From Sternotherus odoratus (taxonomy: Eukaryota; Chordata; Testudines; Kinosternidae), in contig JAVMKO010000003.1 of assembly GCA_032164245.1 (NCBI GenBank), forward strand, positions 32,115,390 to 32,179,389: 64,000 bases of DNA. The letters run 5' to 3'. Made by a program: the position numbers and the translations under genes. Each line of letters begins with the position of its first letter. Position 1 is the stretch's first letter. A model generated the notes under the pieces. That model worked only from the letters and a program-made list of their open reading frames with translations. It was not told the DNA's origin and searched no databases. Positions 1-10,599 of this stretch are shown one piece after another.

Positions 1-918
1 TAGTTGAGATGGAAGATTGGATGAAGATTAGTGTTAAATCTGATTTACAGTATTTTGTGATAACTCTGATATCAGTATTTAGGTAATACATAGATTTGCA
101 GCTCAAACCATATACCCGGTCTTTATTCTTTTTGGGGAGAAGAGAAATGAGCCATAGCTCATTTCAGAATACATCCATTAGATCATTTGAAAGTTATGAA
201 TAGCGTGGTTTCAGTCATTCAGTAGGAAATATGACCATGTATATCGCAGTTAGACAATTGCAACAAATCTTGTACAAAGTATCTCATTTAAAGTGTCAAT
301 GGAAAAGTTATGATTAGCTGAGTATGATGATCTTGTTTGTATGGATCTATCATTTTTATATCGGAAGTTATAAATATTGACTATATACTGGCATCCTACA
401 TATGTGCTGTATTCTTATGTAACATCCACCAGGTAAAATCTACACTGCAGCCAGACAACTTTGTGTTGATGGCCCATCAAAGGTAATTAACTCTCACAAT
501 GGGCCATAGAAGAAACTTATTCTACCCAGATGTCTCTTCCTCCAGATATCTTAGCTTCCAAGTGACCAGTGGCTTTCCCCTGTGAGTTAGCAAGCCATGT
601 AAGGGCCTGTGACTTGCTCTTGTGATCCTGGATTCCATCTCATGCCTGTATTTTCCACAAAGTAAGTCTGATAGCTGTGTTTGGGATAGTAAAATCCCAT
701 CCACTTGGGATAGGTAACAAAAGGCCCTGGAAACATCTCCATTTTGTCTTCATTTCACGATTTATTTCTCTGGATTGGATTTTTGACAAGGAATCCCTAA
801 ACAAGGACTGATGACCCCAAAGCTGTTCGGGTAATTTACAGAGAAAACTTTTGCAAGATAGAAGTTTATTCCATTTCTGCTTCAAACCTGAATCAAGAAC
901 TTTGCAATGGTTGTATAT
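1..918. other. Unassigned AT-rich sequence
   Basis: No open frame, RNA gene or repeat that I recognise. The two overlapping minus-strand frames around 522-969 have no recognisable domain and look like chance. Confidence 0.5.
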
Positions 919-1624
919 TGTGACGGAGTCAGACCAGAAGGATATAAGAGAGTGCTGGAAGGCAGGCATATGAGCCTCAGGTTAAGCAGGTCCCTGTTTC
1001 TTGGATAGCCAAAGGCTACCCCAGGATAATCAAGACACCTGATGCCAATTATACAGTTAAGGCTGTCAGGCTAATAGAGACAGGTGAAGCCAATCAAGGT
1101 CTCACTCAGACTGCTTAAAAGCTCTCCTTTCCAGTTCCCTCTGGGAAGACAAGGAGAAAGGAGCTGGAGGAAAGGAAGCTTTGCTACAACCTGAGGGTGA
1201 AGCTATGAAGAGGAAACCTTGCGGAAGTGGCCCAGGGAATCAAAGCAGCATTAGTGGTGACGGGAAAACCACCAACAGCTGCTACCATTAGGGTCCCTGG
1301 GCTGGAACTCATGGTAGAGAGGGAGCCCGGGTTCCTCTCATCCCTATCCATACTCTACAGAAATCCTCTTGAGAGGAGAAATGAGACTCAGTTCAGTCAG
1401 GAGGCCAAACTGTGCTTACTGAGCTCTACGGAGCAACAAAGACTGTTAGGTATTCCCCCTTTCCGCTTCCCATGTGGCCTGTGATGAAGATAACTCACTA
1501 GGCAGTGACTCTTGCTATTATACTGAGAAAGGAAGGTCACTCTGGGGTCTAAATGAGTTTCTGAAGCCCCAGAATCTGCCAGGAAGCGTGGAACCCACAA
1601 ATACAGACTCGGAGCTTTGACACA
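919..1624 (+). mobile_element. Solo LTR of an endogenous retroelement
   Basis: The segment opens with TGTGACGG and closes with TTGACACA, so it has TG...CA ends and an inverted TGTG/CACA terminus. It is flanked on both sides by ATAT (915-918 and 1625-1628), which fits a 4-bp target duplication, although the site is AT-rich and a chance match is possible. A TATA-like CTTAAAAG lies near 1110. No internal gag or pol is attached, so this is a solo LTR left by recombination between two LTRs. The overall sequence resembles an LTR family common in turtles. Orientation is inferred from that resemblance and is less certain than the ends. Confidence 0.65.
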
Positions 1625-3692
1625 ATATATATATCATTTTAACTCTCTTTTCTCTCACAAATAAACTTTTAAATTAGATACTAAAGGATTGGCAATAGCA
1701 TGATTATTGGGTAAGATTTGAGTTATATATTGACCTGGGCAGGTGCCTAATCTTTTGAGATCAGAAGAATCCTTTGTTTGACTAAATTTGTTTTCAGTAA
1801 CCTCTCATCATAAACTGTAGTGTTTGGGTGGTGGAACACGTGCTGGGACACCGAAGGAGACTGCAATTTGGACTTCTTGTTAACCAGTATGGTGGCACAG
1901 AAGTTTACTTTTATTTCTGGGTTTGTCCTGAAACTGACATCCTGAGCTCATCCCCACAGTGGCATGGTGACATCCTGTGTAAGGGGTCTGGCAAAATATA
2001 GCCAAAAGAGTGTGAAACTGAAGGCAGAGTGATTTTTAACCTCTGAATAAGAGCAATCTTTTTTTTTTTCTGGCACATTTCAGTGGTATCGTTAAATGGA
2101 AATGTAGAAAGAAAAAGGAAGCCAACTTGTGCTTTTATTAGGCATTACTGAAATGGGAATAGAATTACTAACTGCACATTGGAAAATTTGAATAGCATGC
2201 AAAACCAATCCAGAACGCTAGATCTTTAGCACTTATAGGGCAGTCTTGAGAATCCCACACCATAATGGCATCTCTCCATATCTGTTAAACTGAAACTCCC
2301 TTCTAACACTATATGGAAGAGACACCTGCTCAATTAATCTTGCAGAAGTGATATGGGTTTTCTAATTCCTTTAATCTACAACATTGGCTTTCACCCCAGG
2401 CAAATACGCTGTTTAGCCTGCTCTCCTTTCCTCTCTAATTTAGGATTTTAAATAATGCCACACTTGAAGAGATTTTTAAAGCCTTGACAGTCAATGAACT
2501 TAAACTAGGAAGGGGAACAAAATGCAACTGAAATTCAATCAGTTCATCCTCCCAGTAGTGCTAATAAAAGTTAAGAATCTTTACAATAAGAAAAAGGTTA
2601 ATGCATTGGCTAACCCAGTCTCACAGCTGTTGAGAAGAGAGCAGTAATTTGGAAAGGAAGCATCCAGAAGGGAAAAGGTTTAAGATTCTAGGAATTAATT
2701 TATATTTTCCAGAGATAAAAATGTCATCTCTCCTGGGGGCTGCACTCTAGACAGGTAAGTGTAGAGGAAATTGTGCATGGTAGTGGGGTGAGCAGAAGTA
2801 GACAGAGTAAAATTGAAAAGGTTTAACTAAAATGGATATCCCCAAAATAAAATCCAAAAGAAATATTACACTCTCCTTGCTTTTGTCCCCTCCTCACCCT
2901 CAAAAAAACCCAACCAAAAATAAAAAACAAAACAAAACAAAAACCCCCCAGCAAAAATAATTAAAAAAACCAAAGAAGCAGGACAAAGAATAACTATTTA
3001 GCATTTCTGTGGGGGTTAGTTACAGACTCTAGGTAAAATTAATTAGATATTAATCAAATTTTACATTACAAACTGTACTTCCTAGAGGAGAGAATGAATG
3101 GGTTTGCAATGTATTTAGGCTGTAAATGAGAGAACAATGATCTTGCTTTCTTAGTGCTGTAACCGCAATTGCTACTGATTTCTATGGGAGCTGGAGATGC
3201 TAAGCACCTTGTTGGATCAGACCCTTTCGGGTTTATATGTCTGAAATGGAGAAGCTTTGATAAAAACTAATTAATGCAGAATTGTTTCTGAGCTAAAGAA
3301 AAAAGCCTGAAGCAAATTGTAAAGTGATCTTAAAATATTTTTGGTGTTAATTGATAAAACATAAGTTTATACATGTCACTGATTTTTTTAAATAATTGAA
3401 TTAGTCTGGTCTTTGGCTACACAATAACCTTTTCCAAAAGAGTAGTTTGTAACATTGCTTCTGAAAGTTGTTGCCTTTCAAAGCTGATAGTTGGTTGTAG
3501 TTAATTATGTACTCTGAGGGCTAAGCTTATTAGTATGGCTAAAAAATGAGACAAATCAGAATAATGGTTTCCCATTAAGGGATCTCACCTCTAATGTTAA
3601 AAGCAAAAATAAGAATTATGTATTTGAGACATCCTTGGTGTAAACATGTTACAACTGGGATGATGTTTTTTTGTTTTTACAGCTTGTAAGGT
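1625..3692. other. Unassigned sequence with an A-rich low-complexity patch
   Basis: No gene or clear transposon seen. Positions about 2895-2985 are A/C-rich low complexity (AAACAAAA-type runs). Confidence 0.5.
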
Positions 3693-3985
3693 AGAATCAT
3701 AGAATCATAGAATATTAGGGTTGGAAGGGACCTCTGGAGGTCATCTAGTCCAACCCCCTGCTCAAAGCAGGACCAATCCCCAACTAAATCATCCCAGCCA
3801 GGGCTTTGTCAAGCCTGACCTTAAAAACCTCCAAGGAAGGTGATTCTACCACCTCCCTAGGTAACCCATTCCAATGCTTCACCACCCTCCTAGTGAAAAT
3901 GTTTTTCCTAATATCCAATCTAAACCTTCCCAGCTGCAACTTGAACATTACTCTTTGTTTTGTCATCTGAGAACAGTCTAGATCC
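3693..3985 (-). mobile_element. CR1 LINE, 3' end with ORF2 C-terminus
   Basis: Read on the minus strand this is the last ~290 bp of a CR1 non-LTR retrotransposon. The left edge holds the CR1 3'-terminal 8-bp repeat (AGAATCAT units here). A minus-strand frame at 3784-3966 gives 60 residues with the CR1 reverse-transcriptase C-terminal signature: [20 protein letters not shown], then a segment ending [14 protein letters not shown]1 copies by target-primed reverse transcription and is usually truncated at its 5' end, as here. The truncation point lies near 3985, where the element runs into a short tandem repeat. Cannot encode an active enzyme. Confidence 0.92.
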
Positions 3986-4022
3986 AGTCTAGTAGTGTAG
4001 TCTAGTAGTCCAGTCTAGTAGT
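3985..4022. repeat. Short tandem repeat, ~13-bp unit
   Basis: About three imperfect copies of a CCAGTCTAGTAGT-like unit start exactly where the CR1 copy stops. The CR1 text itself contains CAGTCTAGATCC, so the array may have grown from the 5'-truncated CR1 edge by slippage. Confidence 0.7.
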
Positions 4023-5708
4023 TGGCCACCAGGTCTTAAGAAGCACTACTGTAATACAAATAACAAATAATTAGTAATATGTGTTTCTATGGGTTTTTAA
4101 TTAAAAGGCTATTACATTTTTTCATACAAAGTATTTGGGTATGCAGGCATGCACTTGAACAGATGTGCACTGGATAAGAGTACATGGTGTGGGAGATATA
4201 ATAGTTACTCACTGGTCCAAGAATAGTACTGGAATCCAACTGACTAAAGCTAATTGACAATTAGACCAGACAAAATGGAGTACTTCAGACTATAATTGTA
4301 GGGATAAATCCTTCACCAGGAGGAAATGGACAGAATGATATTATTTAGGGCCACAGGTATCAGAGTTCATAGTCTGGCCAGTAATATGTTATGTATTTCA
4401 TCTTGAAGGCTATCCTGTAGAAGGAGCTCCCTGCTTAGAGACAGATTGTTCCAAATGTTTATACCTTGCTTTGGGCTCGAAAGTCCTCCTACAGCCTTTG
4501 AGGAGGCAAGAATCTATCCAGGAATCACTTCAACAGAGATAAATTCAAATGTCTTCGCCAGCATGGGTAGAACCATAGTTCCATTGAAAGGAACAGTCAG
4601 TGCAACTATCGTGACATCCAACATGCTTACGCAATCTACCCCTTCAGTCTCTGTCCTTTAGCTCCAATTTCCTTCTGAGCAGTGGCCAGTTCTTGTGTTC
4701 AGTTCAGTTCAAACTCATAGTGACTCAGGCAGCTCCCCAGGCCTGTATCCAAGCCCTGAGCTGAGGTTCTGGGCCTATTGTGTCCGTGCAGTAGCGGCAT
4801 GTGCCTTTTTCAGCAACCCATATTGTCAGTTCTCCAGTGGCATTCCCATCATTCAGTGGGAGAAAAACTGTCACCAAGAAGTTGTGGGATTTTCTGCAAG
4901 TTCTGCTGCCAACCAGAGTTTTGGGAGAAAGGGTAGTGGATTTTTCAGCATCTTCTCTCTACGATTACCTAACCAATCTGAGTTCTGGAGGCAGAACTCA
5001 TCTTCATAGCACTGCTGCTGAAATAGGCAGTGATGGTGGGCTTCTACATATCCAGTAAACTTTTAAGAAAAGTTCCATAGGATCTCTAGTCATAATAGAG
5101 GGTAAAGATCTTGATTTTCTGTCTCATTGGAAAAGTAACTTTTCTGTCATCACCTACCTTCTGAAGTCATCCTGGAGCAGTGTCGGTACATGACTCAGAA
5201 GGAACAATGTCAGCTGTTGTACCACCAATAATCTTCCCATATAACCTGCTATTCTTGGTGCTTTCCTGTCTAAATACTAACAGATTAGTCCCTGCTTAGA
5301 TCATGATAAAGATGTCTGTAACAAAGCCTGAACTGGTAGGACTCCATGCACACAATACCCTTCTGGAAAAGTACTATATAACGTAATTTAAAAAAACTTA
5401 TATTCCTTCTATAAAAATAATTTAGTAGAGAACAATATCCTGGGTCACATCCCAGTGTAAATCATCATAGCTCAATTAATTACAATGGAACCATATTGAT
5501 TTACACCAGCTGAAGATTCAACTATTAGTTTTCTATGGTTTCATCTCCATTAAATTCCAGAGAACTTTTGCATGAGGGAGTGCTGTGCACTGCAACACCG
5601 AGCTGCATTACTCAAGGAAGAACAGATTCTGTTACCAGTCTGCCTGGGCCTCAGTTGATCAGGCTAAAACCGCAGGATGGTAGGGGAGGAGATGAAGAGA
5701 ACACACCA
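4023..5708. other. Unassigned sequence, higher GC at 4440-5060
   Basis: Several plus-strand frames of 70-105 codons overlap at 4446-5058 in different phases. None shows a domain that I recognise. The segment could be a decayed mobile element, but I cannot name one. A short stretch near 5445-5530 resembles a common old amniote repeat, too weakly to call. Confidence 0.4.
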
Positions 5709-6371
5709 TGTGACTGAATTTTAAAGCTTTATTAAGAAAATAATAAAAAGACAGTGGTGAGTGCGGGAACTGCTTCCACGTCACTCAAAGGAAGAAAGAA
5801 GTGTTAGTGCTCAAACCCTGACCTACTTTCGTACTCACCGCCACACCACCTCCAAGCTGGCCAAGCCTGAGGGGTAATGCCGGAAGAGGAGGGTGGGTGG
5901 CAGTGGACTGGAGTTTTGTCCGGTGCATCGATCGTCCTGGGATTCTGCTGCCAATCTCCAACTTGCTTCCGCTCTCTGTTTTTATACCCTGGGGTCTTTT
6001 GGGGGCATCCCCTTCAGAGATCTTTGCTCAATATTCCAAGCTAGACCCCCTTTTGTGACTTCTTCCCCAAAACACACCGGCTCCAGGGTTGCAAAGGCAG
6101 ACTGTTGAGTCTCACTGGGCAGTCAACCTTCTCAAATGTAATCTCAGTCCTGCAACTCGTTTTGCCTTTGTATTGCTTCTGTCTATATTTTTCACAGCCA
6201 GCTGAGGCTGAAAGCAGTTTTTTGGGTTTTTTTGGTGCTTGGCATGGTCTGCGTCGATTCTTGACCTTGAACGCAGAGTAGCTCTCTCTTTATCCTCACA
6301 ACTGATCCAGCTGGCAGTGTTATGCTTTCATTTCATGTTCCTCTAACCACATTGAGTCTCTGAATGTCACA
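5709..6371 (-). mobile_element. LTR-like element, minus orientation
   Basis: The ends are inverted TGTGAC (5709) and GTCACA (6366-6371), followed inward by ACTGAAT and CTGAAT. Read on the minus strand, a TATA box (GGGTATAAAAACAG) lies at about 5972-5987. A polyadenylation signal (AATAAAGC) lies ~250 bp downstream, near 5725-5735, close to the far end. That is the usual U3-R-U5 order of an LTR. I found no clean target duplication, so the copy is old or an edge is slightly off. The Tigger-like element begins two bases beyond its right end. Confidence 0.6.
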
Positions 6372-6374
6372 TTA

Positions 6375-7007
6375 CAGGGAGTCTTCGGACTTCTGACACA
6401 ATTCGTTCCCCAGAATTGCATTGTAAGTCGAAATGCCATAAATCAAAACCACTTTTACCATAGAAATCAATGGTATGAAGGGTGGATTGATTCCTGAACC
6501 AAGACTTGATACAATATTTTCACCACAATAACCTAGATTTTGGTACTAAATGAATTATTGATGACTAATGTTGCAACATCAATGTATTTACTGTACACTG
6601 TATTTTGTAAACAGCATTCACATAAACATATAAACTTGCACAGGCTACTCAGAATGCTGGCAACACAGGCTCAGAAAGCCAGGGAGAATGGCACACATGC
6701 TGAGACTCAGCCAAGCCCTGTTTGAGCTTTCTGATTGGCTGAGCCCAGGGCTGGGAGCCAATCAAAAACAAGCGGCAATGCTACTTGGCAAAAAGCTATC
6801 CTGCTGCCTAGAAGCCAATCAGAAGCGACCTCCTTCCAGCTCCATACCAGTATAAAGCAACCAGGAAGTGATTTCAAGCAAACTTTATGCAAATCGAGCG
6901 TAGTAAGAGTGAAACAAGCATCATAGGAGTGAAACAGGCAGTCAATTGAAAAGCGTCGTAAGTGGCATCCGACGTAAGTTGTGTGTCGTAAGTTCGAGGA
7001 CCCCCTG
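6375..7007. mobile_element. Tigger/pogo-like nonautonomous DNA transposon
   Basis: The 633-bp segment is bounded by TA on both sides (6373-6374 and 7008-7009), the target site of the Tc1/mariner superfamily. Its ends are inverted repeats of roughly 28 bp: the left begins CAGGGAGTCTTCGGAC, and the right, read in reverse, begins CAGGGGGTCCTCGAAC. CAGGG...TCGA-type termini are typical of the pogo/Tigger branch. There is no transposase frame. The right half carries CCAAT and TATA motifs. Superfamily is well supported; family name is not. Confidence 0.8.
6729..6860 (+). promoter_or_regulatory. CCAAT/TATA promoter-like cluster inside the DNA transposon
   Basis: Within the Tigger-like element are an ATTGG at about 6735, CCAAT boxes at about 6758 and 6815 (the latter as AGCCAATCAGAAG), then AGTATAAAGC at about 6849. 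The spacing from the last CCAAT to the TATA (~35 bp) is compact but plausible. It may be the remains of the promoter of the parent transposase gene. Activity is not shown by the sequence. Confidence 0.4.
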
Positions 7008-7019
7008 TACTACTATTTA

Positions 7020-7200
7020 GCTTTTCCAAATGAAGCTCCTCTTCTGTCATGCCTATGTTTCTAACCTATCTAGGTCCCTTTGTATTACTATACTTCTCTG
7101 TTCCAGTTGATGTTCGTAGTTCCTCCCAGTTTAGTATCATTTGTACACTGGCCATTCATTGTCTGTTGATTCCCATTTTCAGTCATTTAAATGATTGATT
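7020..7200 (-). mobile_element. CR1-like LINE fragment
   Basis: Contains ATCTAGGTCCCTTTGTAT and TCCCAGTTTAGTATCATTTG, which match the same internal text in the longer CR1 copy at 37640-37710. Old and internally deleted. Confidence 0.6.
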
Positions 7201-8085
7201 GCTTTCCTTAGAAAAAAGTACTGTAGGCACTCTATAGAAATGTCTTCTGCTTTGAATGATTGTACCTCTTTTAGTGATGTTCTCTGTGTTTAAACTGAGG
7301 AATACTGAGGGCGCTAGTAATATCTCTCAAACGGCGAGAAACTTTCTATGTGCAAACACTGTGCATTTAATTTAAACTAAGCTAGTTGTCAACACATTAC
7401 AAGACAGCAATAATTAGTGTGAAGTGTGTACATGTTTTACTGTAGGACTGACAAAGTATTGCCACATTCTACAGAAATGTAGATCCCAACACAGTTGCAC
7501 GGGTCCATCCAGAAGACTTGCAGGATCAAAGTCTGAGTCATGGTTTTTAAACTAGTTATTAAAAATGTAAATAATGTAATATTTAGTAAAAGAGTAACCA
7601 TAACGTGCTTTTGTTGGTGGTACTTCTGGGGAAAAAAGTCTCTGCCGAAATATAGTGCTCTTACGGGGCAGCAGAACCAGCGGTCAATGGAAATACTGTG
7701 GGGGCTGATCTACATTTCCAACCTTGCTCGACTCCTCTTCCACTCTGACTTCACCAACTGTTTGGGAGCTGAGAGCCCATCAGATTCTAGCCAGTCCTTC
7801 CTCCCTTTCCCCCCACATCAGTGGGAAGGGCACACCTCTGTCACCTGTGGGGAAAAGGGAATGGGGCCAAGAGCAGGACCCGGAGAGGCTGGAGCTGCGC
7901 CACAGCACCTGGGGTCCAACTGGGGAGAAGTTAGGAATCAGGGTTATTGCTTCCCTTTTTTCTCTATGTCCCTCTATTCCAGATGTGTGCGTCTGCCACT
8001 TCTGACATTCTGACAATATCATCTCAAAAGAAGTTAATTTCAATAATAAACTGAAAGCTACTTTATAGTATGGTGGACATCACAT
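7201..8085. other. Unassigned sequence
   Basis: A plus-strand frame of 157 codons (7540-8013) is the longest here. It lacks any recognisable domain and overlaps frames on both strands, so I do not call it a gene. Confidence 0.45.
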
Positions 8086-8235
8086 ATTCATAGAAATATA
8101 GGCTGGAAGGGACCTCAAGGAGTCATTAGACTTCATCCTCTGTTATGAGGCAGGACAAAGTATATCTAGACCATCTCTGGCAGATGTTTGTCTAACCTGT
8201 TTTTAAAAATCTCCAATGAGAGGGAAATAATACGA
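8086..8235 (-). mobile_element. CR1 3' end, diverged subfamily
   Basis: Starts with CATAGAAATATAGGCTGGAA, followed by GGGACCTCAAGGAGTCAT and the text leading to TCTAGACCATCTCTGGCAG. This is the CR1 3' UTR in minus orientation, a different subfamily from the copies at 3693, 36838 and 38583. Confidence 0.8.
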
Positions 8236-8875
8236 AAGATACCCAAAAGGGAATTCCTGGAGAAAATATAATTGTTCCCTGAAGAAGGACTATGCACACA
8301 GGTCATGACTTGGCGGAGTGGTACTTCAATTCATCTCGGATCATGATTCATCCTCGTAAGTGACAGCTTCATTCTCACAAGTGAGAATTTTCCTTCAAGA
8401 CTTTCAGTTTCTGGATGACTCTGTTCAGATTTAGCATTATGGAAGATGGTGCTTTTCATTACTTCCTTTTTCTCTACCTCCCAGCCACCACTGAGGGGAT
8501 TCAGAACTGCAGCCTATGCCTTTTATAAATGCTTGTTCCTCAGAATGACGTGGATTCTGACCCTGGAGATCAGTGTTTTAATAACACTTTATACAGGTTC
8601 CTAGGTTGTTTTACATTAAGCAAGTAATCCTGACGTGTTAATTTTTGTTGGTGGTATATAGGAAGCACTGCAGTGCATGTAGCTCCTGCTGAAATCAACA
8701 GGAGCTTTTCATTCATCAGATGTGCAGGACTGGGTGTAATTAAGGTTTTTAAAGTCAGTTAAAATGACTATTTTCTGGTCTGTGAAATGCTAATTACATC
8801 ATTATTCTACTTAATCAATTTCATTAGTTGCAGAAATACGTTATAACTATTTTTAACTTTATAAGAATTCAGCAG
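8236..8875. other. Unassigned, with a small foldback near 8675-8740
   Basis: AGCTCCTGCTGAAATCAACA and the reverse-complement-like AACAGGAGCT at about 8682-8705 form a small hairpin that resembles a common palindromic MITE. The rest is featureless. Confidence 0.4.
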
Positions 8876-8879
8876 GTCT

Positions 8880-8975
8880 GGTGGTCAGAGCCCTAACCTA
8901 GGACTTGGGAGATCTGGATTTAAGTTTCTGCTTCACCTCAGTCTGCACTGGACAGTGAGCAACACACATAGGGTA
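8880..8975 (+). mobile_element. MIR-like CORE-SINE fragment
   Basis: GGTGGTCAGAGCCCTAACCT, then GACTTGGGAGATCTGGATTT, follows the tRNA-derived head of a MIR-type SINE. Only the 5' part is visible. Confidence 0.5.
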
Positions 8976-9088
8976 GATTCATAAAAGAATTTAGCATGGT
9001 GACACTGAGCGTTGCCTCTCCTAATTTTAGGTACATAGACAATCACTGGGATTATTCCAAAGTCTTAGTTTGGCTTCAGGTGCCCTAT

Positions 9089-10075
9089 GAGAGATGGGGA
9101 ACCTTTTTATTATCTGGGGCCATTGATGCACCAAAAAACCAGTTATGGGCCACATACAGCCCCATGGTGGGAGAAGGGGTGCAGCAGAGGCTTGTGGCTT
9201 GCTCCCACAGCAGAGCAATCTGGTGCTCGCGGCTCCATCCCTATGTTGGGGCGTGGGGCTCAGGTCTTCCCCTAGGCTATGGGGTGGGGCCAGAAATGAG
9301 GGGTTCAGAGTGCAGGAGGGGGCTCTGGGCTAGGGCACAGGGTTGGGGTGTGGGAGGGAGTTAGGGCTGTGGCTGGGGGTGCCAGCTCTGAGGTGGGGTT
9401 GGGGAAGAGGGTTTGGAGTAGAGGAGGAGGCTCAGGGCTGGGACAGGAGGTTGGAGTTCAGGAGGAGGTTCGGGGTGAAGACTCTGTGAGGGAGTTTGGG
9501 TGTGGGAGGGGGCTCAGGGATGGGAAACAGGGTTGGGATACAAATGGGGGTGTGGGCTCTGGGAGGGAGTTAGGGTGTGGGAGGAGGTTCTGACCTGGGG
9601 CAAGGAGGTTGGAATCCGGACGGGTGGCACTTACCTCAGGTGGCTCCTGTTCGGTGGAACAATAGGACTAAGGTAGGTTCCCTGCCTGCCCTAGCTCTTA
9701 ACTGCTCCAGGAAATGGCCGGCAGGTCTAGCCCCTAGGCGGTGACACGCCCAGGTGGCTCTGTGGGGTGCATGCTGCAAGTGCCTGCAGGTGCCTCCTCT
9801 AGACCTCCGATTAGTCACAGTTCCCAGCCAATGGAAGCTATGGAGCCAGCACTGGGGGTGGGGGCAGTACATGATCCTGATTCTGTTCTGGTGGCCATAT
9901 GCTAGTCACTTCTAGGAGCTGCACAGAGCTGAGCAGATTTTTAACAGTCTGGAAACCCTAGCTTCCCCCCGCAGTGGGACGAGCTGGTGCTCACGGTGTG
10001 GAGACTTCCTGCCAGCCAAATTAAATTAAGCAGCAGGCTGGATCTGTCCCACGGGCCCTAGGTTCCCCACCCCTG
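9089..10075. mobile_element. Nonautonomous hAT-type element with G-rich core
   Basis: The ends are inverted repeats: GATGGGGAACCTTTTT on the left (from ~9092) and GGTTCCCCACCCCTG on the right (ending 10075). CAGGGGTGGGGAACC is a known hAT terminal type. CCTATGAG on the left and CCTATAAA on the right are possible remains of an 8-bp target duplication, though the left junction has drifted. The middle is not coding: it is a G-rich degenerate minisatellite. Several short open frames inside it are shadows of that skew. Confidence 0.65.
9290..9610. repeat. Degenerate G-rich minisatellite
   Basis: Repeated blocks of GGAGGGGGCTCAGGG, TGTGGGAGGGAGTTAGGG and GGGACAGGAGG with variable spacing. The same words recur at 61864-62230. 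Confidence 0.7.
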
Positions 10076-10397
10076 CCTATAAAATGAATGGGGTGAATCG
10101 GAATGGGATTCAGAAAAGCCAGCAGTGCCGCACCTAAGGTAGTCAATGGGAGACGTCAAGCAGAAGAATGTGTGCAAAGCTCCATCCCTTTCTCAGTGAG
10201 GTGAGCTTGGCTGCAGGGAAGTCCCTTCCTCAGGATTCTCAGCTGCAAACCCTGTCTTGGCATTAGGCAGCTACACCATTTTTGCAAGAAGCCAGGAAAG
10301 GAGGAAAAGATTGCCTGCCTCCTCAAAACTGCTGGTTCAAGTCCCATCTCTACCAGGAGGGGGAGAAGGGATTTGCTACTTCTCAGATGAATGCTGT

Positions 10398-10590
10398 AGT
10401 CATAGAATATCAGAGTTGGAAGGTACCTCAGGAGATCATCTAGTCCAATCCCCTGCTCAAAGCAGGATCAATTCCTAATCCAAATCCAACAATTTTTGCC
10501 CCAAATGCCCCCCTCAAGGATTGAGTTTACAGCCCTGGCTTTAGCAGGCCAATGCTGAAACCACTGAGCTATCCCTTCCCCAGTCTGAGG
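10398..10590 (-). mobile_element. tRNA-derived SINE with CR1 tail (turtle Pol III SINE type)
   Basis: On the minus strand the copy starts with a tRNA-like head containing an A-box-like TAGCTCAGTGGTTTCAGCA (about 10553-10571) and a B-box-like GGCTGTAAACTCAATCC (about 10519-10535). It then runs into the CR1 3' tail ending in ATTCTATG at 10398-10405. The head lets RNA polymerase III transcribe the element; the tail lets the CR1 reverse transcriptase copy it. This head/tail pairing is the best taxonomic marker in the window and points to turtles. Confidence 0.85.
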
Positions 10591-10599
10591 TGATGCTCT

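Noticed and set aside
4446..5058. Three overlapping plus-strand frames of 71-104 codons
   Set aside because: Different phases over the same DNA, no domain, no splice or promoter support.
5445..5530. Old SINE or MITE trace
   Set aside because: Resemblance to known amniote repeats is too short to assign.
7540..8013. 157-codon plus-strand frame
   Set aside because: No recognisable domain and overlapping frames on both strands; length is within chance in a window of this size.
10519..10571. tRNA gene candidate (A and B boxes)
   Set aside because: The head cannot be separated from a CR1 tail and lacks a full cloverleaf; it is a SINE.
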